Assembly (NCBI GenBank): GCA_018056215.1
Contig: JAGPGB010000018.1
Coordinates: 1 to 12,667, forward strand
DNA length: 12,667 nucleotides
From: Bacteroidales bacterium
GTDB lineage: Bacteria > Bacteroidota > Bacteroidia > Bacteroidales > DTU049
Reading direction: 5' to 3'
The notes under the pieces were generated by a model that worked only from the letters and a program-made list of their open reading frames with translations, ran no database searches and had not been told where the DNA came from. The position numbers and the translations under genes are program-made. This document shows positions 1 through 6,755 of this stretch, in pieces. Each line of letters opens with the position of its first letter. The first letter of the stretch is position 1.

Positions 1-1
1 T

Positions 2-595
2 CTTAGAAATTATGTAAAGCTAGATAGTGATCAGGCTAATCCTAACATATTATTAAAGCCCAAAAGTCAATATACACAAGAGGATGCAAAAAACGAAATT
101 AGAATATTATTAAGACAATATCGCAAAACACCTCCTAAAAAAGAAGATGATTTTTCTATAAATACTTCTACTATGCTAACTATAGGTGTACAAGGATTAT
201 TTAGAAGTTTATCAATAGGAGGATGGATAATAGGTGGTTTTGCTCTTTTAGTTGGTGGCTTCGGTATAGCAAATATTATGTTTGTATCTGTAAAAGAAAG
301 AACTCAACAAATTGGTATACAAAAAGCATTAGGAGCTAAAAGGAGATTCATCCTTTTACAATTTATTATAGAATCAGTGTTTCTAAGTATTATGGGCGGA
401 ATTATTGGATTAATATTAGTTTTAATTCTATCATTACTTCTACAATTTTTAATAAAATTTTCTTTTCCACTTACATTTGCTAATATAGTAATGGGAATAT
501 TGATAGCAACGATTGTTGGCTTTTTAGCAGGTATAATCCCTGCTCTACAAGCCTCTAAATTAGATCCTGTAGAGGCTATGAGAAGAAATGCATGA
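2..595 (+). CDS. MacB/FtsX-family ABC transporter permease, C-terminal part
   Basis: This is the last 197 codons of an inner-membrane ABC transporter permease; the frame is open to the window edge, so the ATG at 173 is an internal Met and not the start. Residues 1-57 in the window look like the end of a periplasmic (MacB_PCD-type) domain. Three hydrophobic segments follow at about residues 72-96, 118-148 and 158-182 of the fragment. The cytoplasmic loop reads VKERTQQIGIQKALGAKRR, the FtsX-domain signature (ERTxxIGxxKALGA). The end, LDPVEAMRRNA, matches the usual MacB/LolC-type ending (xPxEALRxE). In the family, such proteins couple cytoplasmic ATP hydrolysis to work on periplasmic substrates or efflux partners. 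The ATPase partner is not in the window, so the substrate cannot be named. The gene converges with the exonuclease gene, 54 bp away. Confidence 0.93.
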   Translation, partial: LRNYVKLDSDQANPNILLKPKSQYTQEDAKNEIRILLRQYRKTPPKKEDDFSINTSTMLTIGVQGLFRSLSIGGWIIGGFALLVGGFGIANIMFVSVKERTQQIGIQKALGAKRRFILLQFIIESVFLSIMGGIIGLILVLILSLLLQFLIKFSFPLTFANIVMGILIATIVGFLAGIIPALQASKLDPVEAMRRNA

Positions 596-616
596 TATTA
601 TGAAAAATTATTATTC

Positions 617-632
617 AAAGTTTTAGTACTTT
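617..632. terminator. Weak hairpin between convergent genes
   Basis: AAAGT (617-621) and ACTTT (628-632) form a 5-bp stem around a 6-nt loop in the 54-bp gap between the permease and exonuclease stop codons. On the + strand it runs into a T-rich stretch. A second AT-rich inverted pair, AGATT/AATCT at 642-657, follows and leads into TTTTTCT. Either could end transcription from one or both sides, but the stems are short and AT-rich. Confidence 0.25.
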
Positions 633-649
633 TAATTCTTTAGATTAAT

Positions 650-1498
650 TTAAATCTTTTTCTCTTCGTTGTGTTGTCCTTCTGAATTATTATTATTTGC
701 TTTTACTCTTTGCCAAATTTTATCAACAATTTTTTTTGTATACTGAGGAAATTGAGATTTCATAATCCAATCATAATATTGTGGTTCAATAGTAAAAATT
801 TCCTCTACAGCCTTACCTTTATATTTGCCAAAATTAAATATTTCTTTACCATCTTCATTAATTAAAATATGACCAGCCAAATCAGCAGTTTTATGATATT
901 TAGATATTTCACTTAATGATTTAATGTTTTTATTAAATATTATATCATTTTCATGATTATCAGCATGGTTCTCATTTTCTAAGTATTTGTCTAGCATAGC
1001 TAATAATATTTCATAGGTAGCAATAGCATCTGCTTTAGCTGTATGTGCATTTTCCATTTCTCTATTACAATAAAATCTATAAGCTGCAGCTAAATTACGC
1101 GGCTCCAAACGATGGAATAACACCATTACATCAACAGAATTGCGACTCGAGAAATCTATATCTATTCCAGCATTTAGCAACTCTTCTGCTAAAAGTGGAA
1201 TATCAAATTTATTAGAATTAAAACCAGCAAAATCAGAATCATCAATAAAATTAGCAATTTCTTGTGCTTTTTCTCTGAAAGTAGGCTTGTCTTTTACCAT
1301 TTCATTAGTTATACCTGTGATGTTAATCACCTCTTCTGGAATAGCTATTTGTGGATTAAAAAGTTGCTCATAAGTTTCAGTAGTGCCATCAGGCTTGACT
1401 TTTAGCATAAAAATTTCAATAATTTTATCTCGTACTAAATCTAATCCCGTAGTTTCTAAATCGAAGAAAATTATTGGACGTTCAAGGGAAAGTTTCAT
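650..1498 (-). CDS. DnaQ-like DEDDh 3'-5' exonuclease with ExoX-type C-terminal domain
   Basis: A 282-residue 3'-5' exonuclease of the DnaQ/RNase T superfamily. The metal-binding residues are visible in order: D13 and E15 in FFDLETTGLD (Exo I), D99 in FNSNKFDIPLL (Exo II), and H152 plus D157 in AHTAKADA (Exo III, DEDDh type). After the nuclease domain (about 1-172) and an Asn/Asp/His-rich linker (about 174-192) comes a small C-terminal domain with FGKYKGK (223-229) and YYDWI (241-245), the pattern of exonuclease X-type C-terminal domains. The tail is Asn/Lys-rich. Proteins of this build trim DNA (or RNA) 3' ends in repair; the exact substrate cannot be read from the sequence. It is too short and differently built to be PolC. 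The ATG at 1498 starts just before the Exo I strand, as usual, and a TATCTTTG box lies 13 nt upstream. The gene follows the phosphohexomutase by 45 bp but probably has its own promoter. Confidence 0.92.
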   Translation of the reverse strand: MKLSLERPIIFFDLETTGLDLVRDKIIEIFMLKVKPDGTTETYEQLFNPQIAIPEEVINITGITNEMVKDKPTFREKAQEIANFIDDSDFAGFNSNKFDIPLLAEELLNAGIDIDFSSRNSVDVMVLFHRLEPRNLAAAYRFYCNREMENAHTAKADAIATYEILLAMLDKYLENENHADNHENDIIFNKNIKSLSEISKYHKTADLAGHILINEDGKEIFNFGKYKGKAVEEIFTIEPQYYDWIMKSQFPQYTKKIVDKIWQRVKANNNNSEGQHNEEKKI

Positions 1499-1511
1499 AA
1501 TATTTTTTAAG

Positions 1512-1519
1512 CAAAGATA
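1512..1519 (-). promoter_or_regulatory. -7 promoter box of the exonuclease gene (TATCTTTG)
   Basis: Read on the - strand this is TATCTTTG, an exact match to the Bacteroidota -7 element TAnnTTTG. Only 13 nt separate it from the ATG, which implies a very short or nearly absent 5' leader. No good -33 TTTG is visible at the expected distance. Confidence 0.5.
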
Positions 1520-1523
1520 ATAG

Positions 1524-1543
1524 AAAAAGTTAAGAACTTATTT
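1524..1543 (-). terminator. Terminator-like hairpin after the phosphohexomutase gene
   Basis: Directly after the mutase stop, AAGTT (1527-1531) and AACTT (1535-1539) pair around a 3-nt loop. The stem can extend by three or four A-T/G-T pairs past one bulged base. On the transcribed - strand the stem leads into TTTC. It ends just before the exonuclease promoter box, as expected for a unit boundary. Confidence 0.4.
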
Positions 1544-3274
1544 TTAAACATCAGCAAAAGTTTTAAGTTTTTCCATTTCTGAAAATAATTTTGCCCATAT
1601 TTGTTCAAAAGACTCATTATTTATATTCTTTTTAACTATAGCAAAATAATATTTGATTTTAGGCTCAGTGCCAGAAGGACGTATAGTAATTTTAGTATCA
1701 TCCTCCAAAATAAATTGTAAAACATTACTCTTTGGCAGATCAATATTATCAATGGAGTTGTTTTTAATATTTTTAGCTTTTGAGATTTGATAATCTAAAA
1801 TTTTAACAACGGGTATGTTGTTTATCATTTCAGGAGGATTATTCCTATAATTATCCATCAATTTTTTCATATTTTCCATACCTTCTATGCCAGTCATAGA
1901 AATAGATTTTTGATCTTCTAAAAAATATCCATATTTTTCATATAACATTTCTAGAATATCCATAAGAGTTTTTCCATTCATAGCTGCATATTCCTGCAAT
2001 TCAGCAATCTGACAAGAAGTCATAATAGCATCTTTATCTCTCACCCAATCAGCAGAGAGAAATCCATAGCTTTCTTCGCCACCACAAATAAATTTTTCTT
2101 TACCTTCTTTTAATCTTATTAGTTCAGCAATATATTTAAAACCTGTTAAAACATCATAAGTTTTCACATTATATTCATCAGCAATTTTACGCATTAGTTC
2201 AGTAGTAACAATAGTTTTAACAATAAATGCATTTGATGGCAAAGAATTTAGTTGTTTAAGCATTTCTAAATTATAATAAGTTAACAAAGAAGCTATCTGA
2301 TTGCCATTTAATAATTTGTATTCATTATTGGACATCTTAATCCCTGTACCTACTCTATCTGCATCAGGATCAGTAGCTAAAATTAAATCTGCATCAATCT
2401 GTTTAGCTTTATTAATAGCTAATTCCATAGCAGCTTTCTCCTCTGGATTAGGAGATTTAGTAGTTGGGAAATTGCCATCTAGAATTGACTGCTCTTCTAC
2501 AAGAAATAGATTATCAAATCCCCATGAATGCAAGGCTTTAGGAACTAAAGTAACTCCTGTCCCGTGTAGTGGAGTATAAACAATTTTTTGAGATTTAGGA
2601 ACAATTTCTGATAAAAATTGTAAATTATTTAATTGATTCAAATAAGCACTATCTATTTCATCATTTATAATGTGAATCAAAGATTTATTAATATTTTTTT
2701 TAACATTACTATACTCACCAACTTTTTTAACTTCATCTATTACACCTTTATCATGAGGCGGCACTAGCTGACCTCCATCACTCCAATAAACTTTGTAGCC
2801 ATTATATTGTTTAGGATTATGAGAAGCTGTAATAACAATACCAGCAGTAGCTTGTAAATATCTAACAGCAAAAGATAATAGTGGAGTAGGTCTAAGCTCA
2901 GAAAATAGAAAAACTTCTATTTCATTTGCACTCAATACCTCTGCAGAAATATTTGCAAATTCTTTGCTCATATTTCTAGAATCATAAGCAATGACTACCT
3001 TAAACGGTTTATTTGCATTTTGTAAAATATAATTTGCTAATCCTTGTGTAGCAATAGAAACAGTATATTTATTCATCCTATTAGAACCAATTCCTATGAT
3101 ACCTCTAAGTCCACCTGTTCCAAATTCTAAATCTTGATAAAAAGCTTCGATTAACTCTTGCGGATTAGTTTCTAAATTGTTTAATATCCATTGTTTATCA
3201 TTTTCATCGATTGGCTGCCTAAGCCAATTATTAATTTTTTCTATGATTTCAGGTTCAATATTTTTTGCACTCAT
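1544..3274 (-). CDS. Phosphoglucomutase/phosphomannomutase (alpha-D-phosphohexomutase family)
   Basis: A cytoplasmic enzyme of 576 residues, the usual length of the PgcA/PGM2-like 'phospho-sugar mutase' branch. It interconverts hexose 1- and 6-phosphates through a phosphoserine intermediate. All four family sites are intact: the phosphoserine loop TASHNP with Ser151, the Mg2+ loop DPDADR with D302, D304 and D306, the sugar-binding loop GGEES at 398-402, and the phosphate-binding loop RPSGTEPK at 532-539. The opening FGTGGLRG (51-58) is also typical of this branch. Glucose 1-phosphate is the likely product, which would feed sugar-nucleotide synthesis, but mannose or ribose phosphates cannot be excluded from sequence. 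The gene starts 4 bp after the stop of the rfbD-like reductase, so the two are almost certainly co-transcribed. No promoter box is seen in that gap. The assignment to family is firm; the substrate is not. Confidence 0.95.
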   Translation of the reverse strand: MSAKNIEPEIIEKINNWLRQPIDENDKQWILNNLETNPQELIEAFYQDLEFGTGGLRGIIGIGSNRMNKYTVSIATQGLANYILQNANKPFKVVIAYDSRNMSKEFANISAEVLSANEIEVFLFSELRPTPLLSFAVRYLQATAGIVITASHNPKQYNGYKVYWSDGGQLVPPHDKGVIDEVKKVGEYSNVKKNINKSLIHIINDEIDSAYLNQLNNLQFLSEIVPKSQKIVYTPLHGTGVTLVPKALHSWGFDNLFLVEEQSILDGNFPTTKSPNPEEKAAMELAINKAKQIDADLILATDPDADRVGTGIKMSNNEYKLLNGNQIASLLTYYNLEMLKQLNSLPSNAFIVKTIVTTELMRKIADEYNVKTYDVLTGFKYIAELIRLKEGKEKFICGGEESYGFLSADWVRDKDAIMTSCQIAELQEYAAMNGKTLMDILEMLYEKYGYFLEDQKSISMTGIEGMENMKKLMDNYRNNPPEMINNIPVVKILDYQISKAKNIKNNSIDNIDLPKSNVLQFILEDDTKITIRPSGTEPKIKYYFAIVKKNINNESFEQIWAKLFSEMEKLKTFADV

Positions 3275-3278
3275 ATAA

Positions 3279-4145
3279 TTATTTATTTAAATTATTTATC
3301 ATATCTATTAATGAATCACACCAATGTGGTATATTGATATTAAGAGTAGATTTAATTTTATTTTTACTCATCACACTATATTTGGGTCTATCAGCTAATT
3401 GATTGATTTGATGTGTTTCTATTGGAATAATATTTTTATCAATTTTACAAATTTTCAAAATGGCATGAGCAAAATCATACCACGAAGCTACACCTTCATT
3501 AGAAAAATGGAAGATTTCAATATCGTCAAAATCAAAATTTTTAATCATTAAATTTATGCAATTGGCCAAATCTCTAGCATATGTAGGTGAACCAATTTGA
3601 TCATATACAACTTGTAAATTTTGATTATCTATAGAAGCTTTATTAATGATAGTTTTAACAAAATTATTACCATGAGTACTATATAACCAAGAGGTTCTAA
3701 TAATAGCTCCATGAGGAGCTATAGATATCATTTCTTTTTCACCTAATAACTTGGAATATCCATAATATCCTAATGGATTAGTTTCATCAGTTTCTACATA
3801 TGGAAAAGACTTTTTACCATCAAATACATAATCAGTAGAAATATGAATAATTTTAGCGTTATAATTTTTTGCACAAATGGCTAAATTTTTAACTGCAGCC
3901 ACATTTACATTTTCTGCTATATCTTTTTCAATTTCAGCTTTATCTACAGCTGTATATGCTGCGGCATTTATAATAAAATCGATTTTTAAATTTTTAAAAA
4001 AATCATTGACAGAATTACTATCAGTGATGTCTAATGTATCTGCATCTGTGAAATATAATTCGTAACTACTATCTAGTGATAAGATTTTTTTTAGTTCATA
4101 CCCTAATTGGCCATTAGCACCCGTTACTAAAATTTTATAATTCAT
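3279..4145 (-). CDS. rfbD: dTDP-4-dehydrorhamnose reductase (RfbD/RmlD family)
   Basis: A 288-residue extended short-chain dehydrogenase of RfbD size. The NAD(P) fold opens with TGANGQLG (G9, G12, G15). STDYVFDG (103-110) and the catalytic Tyr-Lys pair Y128/K132 in YGYSK follow, then RTSWLYS (150-156), all characteristic of RfbD. In that role it reduces the 4-keto sugar to dTDP-L-rhamnose, the last step in making the donor for cell-surface polysaccharides. Family members with other 4-keto-sugar substrates look very similar, and rfbA, rfbB and rfbC are not beside it, so the precise substrate is inferred. It heads a two-gene unit with the phosphohexomutase, and a TATCTTTG box lies 39 nt upstream of the ATG. 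The region just upstream is the far edge of the transposase-like locus. Confidence 0.88.
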   Translation of the reverse strand: MNYKILVTGANGQLGYELKKILSLDSSYELYFTDADTLDITDSNSVNDFFKNLKIDFIINAAAYTAVDKAEIEKDIAENVNVAAVKNLAICAKNYNAKIIHISTDYVFDGKKSFPYVETDETNPLGYYGYSKLLGEKEMISIAPHGAIIRTSWLYSTHGNNFVKTIINKASIDNQNLQVVYDQIGSPTYARDLANCINLMIKNFDFDDIEIFHFSNEGVASWYDFAHAILKICKIDKNIIPIETHQINQLADRPKYSVMSKNKIKSTLNINIPHWCDSLIDMINNLNK

Positions 4146-4184
4146 AATACTACAATTTATAGTTTATTTAAAAGAAACAATAAA

Positions 4185-4192
4185 CAAAGATA
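4185..4192 (-). promoter_or_regulatory. -7 promoter box of the rfbD-mutase unit (TATCTTTG)
   Basis: On the - strand this is TATCTTTG, identical to the octamer in front of the exonuclease gene and an exact TAnnTTTG match. It lies 39 nt before the rfbD start. The sequence upstream is A-rich on the + strand and shows no clear -33 element. Confidence 0.45.
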
Positions 4193-4271
4193 AAAAAAAT
4201 TAATTTAAGAAAATATGAAAGAATAAGAAAAAAATTTCAAGAAATAAGACGATAAATGAGGAGATGGGAAA

Positions 4272-4280
4272 TGGGAAGGT
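4272..4280 (+). repeat. Candidate left inverted-repeat end of the transposase locus
   Basis: TGGGAAGGT reads inward from the left and matches the inward-reading right candidate TGGGAAGAT at 5457-5449 in 8 of 9 bases. Similarity past this point is scattered (11 of the first 16 from GGG onward). A second GGGAAAT copy just outside (4266-4272) makes chance similarity possible. Confidence 0.25.
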
Positions 4281-4325
4281 ATTTAATAATTTTTTATACT
4301 TTTTAAAGGTAAAAGAAAATAATGT

Positions 4326-5333
4326 TTAAATGTTCCAGAATAAATATGTTAATGACATCAAATCACTGTACCGCTCCCACGCCCTCCTATCCGACGCCGC
4401 CAAGTTCAGTATCCTCCCTGTATCTTCTATAACCATCTCTGCTAAATACTTCCCCTTTACTACAAACCACATTATATAGTTTGTTAAATATTTCGTAGCA
4501 ACTCCACGAAACTTATAATATATCCAACTAACAAAATTGGATATTTTCTTATGAACAGTTGATACACTGTATATACCTTGCTTCATCTTGTTTTTGTTGG
4601 TTATTTCTTTGTGTTTGATGTGCTCCGCATTTACTGTCTTAAAAGCTTTTTTATTGCTACCGCATATCACTGAATTATCTGATATTCGGGATTTTAGAAA
4701 ATCAGATACGTGGTCAGCTTGCAATCTTTCATCTTCTAATTTTTTAAATAATATATTACCACTTCTATCTGTGGCAGCTAATACTGCCACTTTTGTTGGC
4801 TTCTTTTTCTTTAACTTTTTTATCTCTTTCTTTTCTCTTTTCTTTTTACCTTTCTCGGAGTAATTCATTAGTAGCTCTTCTAGTTCTACTACTCCAAAGA
4901 AATTTACATTGTCTTCAAAAGATTGCAAAGCACATAATATTCTGTGTCGCCAAAAGAAACTTGTTTGCAAGCATATACCTACCTTTCTAGCACATTCTCT
5001 CAATGTCATTCCTGCAGACATACATTTGATGTATTCCAGCATTTTATCTCTGTGGTGAATGCCATACATAAAGGTGCCAGTGGTTACTCTGAATTGCCTG
5101 CCACAATTTTTACAAAGATAATTTTGTACACCATGCTGCAGACCATTTTTTATCACATGACTGCTGTTGCAATCTGGACAAAGTACACCAGTAGACATTG
5201 CTTTGAGCTCCTGATAATCGACTATGTCTTTGCCTTCATTGATCAATTTATTATACAAATTGTCGTAGTATTTACGTGTCTCTTCTTTAGTGAGAGCAAA
5301 GACATCAATTGATTCTTCAAATATTTTTTCCAT
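4326..5333 (-). CDS. IS1595-family transposase-like protein with altered catalytic residues
   Basis: An intact 335-residue frame with the domain order of IS1595/ISXO2-type transposases. A zinc ribbon comes first (C52, C55, C74, C77; CPDC then CKNC), then GTFMYG, then a helix-turn-helix region ending in FFWRHRIL (126-133). The DDE-like domain runs from GVVELEE (147-153) through AATDRSG (186-192) to FRGVATKYLTNYIMWF (275-290). Against IS1595 proteins as I remember them (VExDETY, LCTDG, VNxxxSRLK), the first Asp is Glu152, the second Asp is Ser226, and the third position (usually Asn, Glu or His) falls at His261 or Ser258. A Lys-rich stretch fills 162-182. The last 50 bp of high GC encode residues near 304-320 with GCG, AGG, TCG and CGG codons that neighbouring genes avoid. 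This suggests foreign origin, with possible loss of transposition activity. A TATATTTG box lies 17 nt upstream. The family call is firm; activity is doubtful. Confidence 0.85.
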   Translation of the reverse strand: MEKIFEESIDVFALTKEETRKYYDNLYNKLINEGKDIVDYQELKAMSTGVLCPDCNSSHVIKNGLQHGVQNYLCKNCGRQFRVTTGTFMYGIHHRDKMLEYIKCMSAGMTLRECARKVGICLQTSFFWRHRILCALQSFEDNVNFFGVVELEELLMNYSEKGKKKREKKEIKKLKKKKPTKVAVLAATDRSGNILFKKLEDERLQADHVSDFLKSRISDNSVICGSNKKAFKTVNAEHIKHKEITNKNKMKQGIYSVSTVHKKISNFVSWIYYKFRGVATKYLTNYIMWFVVKGKYLAEMVIEDTGRILNLAASDRRAWERYSDLMSLTYLFWNI

Positions 5334-5350
5334 AATAATTATATTTTTTG

Positions 5351-5358
5351 CAAATATA
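5351..5358 (-). promoter_or_regulatory. -7 promoter box of the transposase-like gene (TATATTTG)
   Basis: Exact TAnnTTTG match on the - strand, 17 nt before the ATG. The DNA upstream (5361-5393) is an almost pure A/T run of TATA-type repeats, which would melt easily but contains no TTTG-like -33 box. Confidence 0.4.
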
Positions 5359-5415
5359 ATTATTTTATATATTATATATCATATATATTATGTAACAATT
5401 AATTTTTATATTTAA

Positions 5416-5444
5416 GATAGAACCTGTTACAAACAGGTTCTATC
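5416..5444 (-). terminator. Perfect 13-bp hairpin between hemW and the transposase-like gene
   Basis: GATAGAACCTGTT (5416-5428) and AACAGGTTCTATC (5432-5444) are perfect reverse complements around a 3-nt loop. It is the strongest inverted repeat I found in the window and richer in GC than its surroundings. It is not followed by a long T-run on either strand (ttaaatat on -, catcatcttccc on +). It probably stops hemW transcription from entering the transposase-like gene, or blocks outside read-through if it belongs to the insertion element, since it lies inside the candidate right end. Confidence 0.55.
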
Positions 5445-5448
5445 CATC

Positions 5449-5457
5449 ATCTTCCCA
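5449..5457 (-). repeat. Candidate right inverted-repeat end of the transposase locus
   Basis: Read on the - strand this is TGGGAAGAT, the partner of TGGGAAGGT at 4272-4280. It lies just outside the 13-bp hairpin. Evidence is weak because the match is short and no target-site duplication flanks it. Confidence 0.25.
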
Positions 5458-5492
5458 AACTTTTTTTACATGAAATTTTTAAAAAAAAAGTT
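5458..5492 (-). terminator. AT-rich hairpin just after hemW
   Basis: AACTTTTTTT (5458-5467) and AAAAAAAGTT (5483-5492) pair perfectly over 10 bp around a 15-nt loop, 10 nt downstream of the hemW stop. The stem has only one G-C pair, so by itself it is a weak terminator. Together with the stronger hairpin at 5416-5444 it makes a tandem arrangement. Confidence 0.35.
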
Positions 5493-5502
5493 CAAATCAA
5501 TT

Positions 5503-6684
5503 TTACAGAAATAAATCTATTAATATTCTATCCATTATTAACCATCCCTCTTCGGTTAAATAAATTTTATCATCTGTTTTTATAATGAATTCTTTAGGTA
5601 TCTTATTTGCCTGATCGATGAAATACTGGGCTATTTTTTTATTAAATCTACGAGTTAAATCAGCTAAGTCTACACCTTCTTTTAGTCGGAGTCTAGTCAT
5701 TATATATTCATTAAAAATATTTTTCTCATTAAGTATTTCATATTGGAAATCAAGTTTATCATTTTTAACATTATTATAATTTCTTAAAGAAGAAGTATTC
5801 CACAATCTATATGGATGGATGTAGCTATGAGCTGATGGTCCTATACCGATATAATTTTTTTGTGTCCAATATGATGAATTATGTTTACTTTGAAATGGAG
5901 AAATTGCAAAATTTGAAACTTCATAATGTTGATAACCATTATTTTTAGCCCATAGGTACCATTGAGATATATTTTTGAGTGTAGTATTATCGTCTTGTAA
6001 TATTTCAGGGTGCTTGTGTACTATGTTAGATAATCGAGTTTTTTCTTCTATTGTTAAAAGATAAGATGAAAAATGTGGTATTTTATAGTCTAATATTATT
6101 TGAAAATTATTTTTCAAATCTTCTATATTTTCTTCAGGTAATCCGATTATAAAATCTAAACTTATATTTTTGAAATCTGCATTTTTTAAAGTTTCTATGG
6201 CATTAATTATTTGTTTTTTAGTATGTTTACGTCCTAGAAATTGTAAATGTTTCTCATTAATATTTTGCACTCCTAAGCTCACTCTATTGATACCTATTTT
6301 TTGCCAACCTATTACTAATTCTTTAGTTATGTCTTCTGGATTAGCTTCTATAGTTATTTCTGCATTATCATCTATTTGATGATTTCTATTAATCTCATTA
6401 AATATTTTTGCTATATCAGTGATTGATAGCATAGATGGGGTGCCACCTCCTAAGTATATAGTTTTTAGATTTTTAGATAATAAAAAATCTTTAAATTTTA
6501 TTTCATTTATCGATGCTGATACGAATTGATTTTTAGTATCATCATTTAAATACAATGTTGAGTAGAATGAGCAATATGGGCATCTGTATCTACAAAAAGG
6601 GACATGTATATACAAATGTTCTGCTAGAGAATAGTTATGATCGGATAATATTGAGTTTATAGTATATGATGTTTCATTATTCAC
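5503..6684 (-). CDS. hemW: HemW, radical SAM heme chaperone (oxygen-independent coproporphyrinogen oxidase-like)
   Basis: A 393-residue radical SAM protein. The [4Fe-4S] cluster motif is C31-x3-C35-x2-C38, followed by S39-F40. A Phe in this place (CxxxCxxCxF) is the mark that separates HemW from true HemN, which has a fourth Cys there. Other family landmarks are LGGGTPS (78-84), IEANPED (112-118), RVSLGVQ (134-140), EVSNFA (255-260), HNSSYW (268-273) and GIGPSAHS (280-287). HemW binds heme and delivers it to cytochromes at the inner face of the membrane; the older label 'coproporphyrinogen III oxidase' is usually wrong for this type. The gene follows rpe by 71 bp, has no TAnnTTTG box of its own, and is probably read through from rpe. 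A 20-bp perfect palindrome occupies positions 10-29 upstream of its ATG. Confidence 0.94.
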   Translation of the reverse strand: MNNETSYTINSILSDHNYSLAEHLYIHVPFCRYRCPYCSFYSTLYLNDDTKNQFVSASINEIKFKDFLLSKNLKTIYLGGGTPSMLSITDIAKIFNEINRNHQIDDNAEITIEANPEDITKELVIGWQKIGINRVSLGVQNINEKHLQFLGRKHTKKQIINAIETLKNADFKNISLDFIIGLPEENIEDLKNNFQIILDYKIPHFSSYLLTIEEKTRLSNIVHKHPEILQDDNTTLKNISQWYLWAKNNGYQHYEVSNFAISPFQSKHNSSYWTQKNYIGIGPSAHSYIHPYRLWNTSSLRNYNNVKNDKLDFQYEILNEKNIFNEYIMTRLRLKEGVDLADLTRRFNKKIAQYFIDQANKIPKEFIIKTDDKIYLTEEGWLIMDRILIDLFL

Positions 6685-6693
6685 TTAATGATT

Positions 6694-6713
6694 CTTTTAA
6701 TAATTATTAAAAG
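6694..6713. repeat. Perfect 20-bp AT palindrome upstream of hemW
   Basis: The 20 bases CTTTTAATAA-TTATTAAAAG equal their own reverse complement. They lie between rpe and hemW, ending 9 nt before the hemW start codon. In RNA they could fold over the ribosome-binding region or act as a weak terminator, although no T-run follows on the transcribed strand. As DNA they could be an operator for a dimeric regulator. Such palindromes also arise by chance in AT-rich spacers. Confidence 0.4.
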
Positions 6714-6755
6714 TTTTTAGGTAGTTTTATATTATTTTTTGTGAGAAAGAGTAAT

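Larger units (their letters stand above)
4272..5457 (-). mobile_element. Possible IS1595-family insertion sequence (old or degenerate), ends uncertain
   Basis: A transposase-like gene sits alone between hemW and rfbD with about 180 and 170 bp of flanking non-coding DNA, and neither neighbour is interrupted. The only candidate ends I can find are TGGGAAGGT at 4272-4280 and its near-complement ATCTTCCCA at 5449-5457 (8 of 9 matching when reversed). They would bound an element of about 1.19 kb, a plausible IS1595 size. No 8-bp target duplication is present next to these ends: the flanks are tgggaaat-like on the left and aaactttt on the right. The boundaries are therefore tentative, and the gene may be a fixed descendant and not a mobile copy. 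Confidence 0.3.

Noticed and set aside
173..595. ATG at 173 as the start of a short membrane protein
   Set aside because: The same frame is open upstream to base 2 and encodes sequence continuous with a MacB-type periplasmic domain, so the gene is a fragment cut by the window edge.
5361..5393. TATA-rich run as a replication origin or attachment site
   Set aside because: No DnaA boxes, iterons or flanking repeats accompany it; it fits an AT-rich promoter-upstream region in a low-GC genome.
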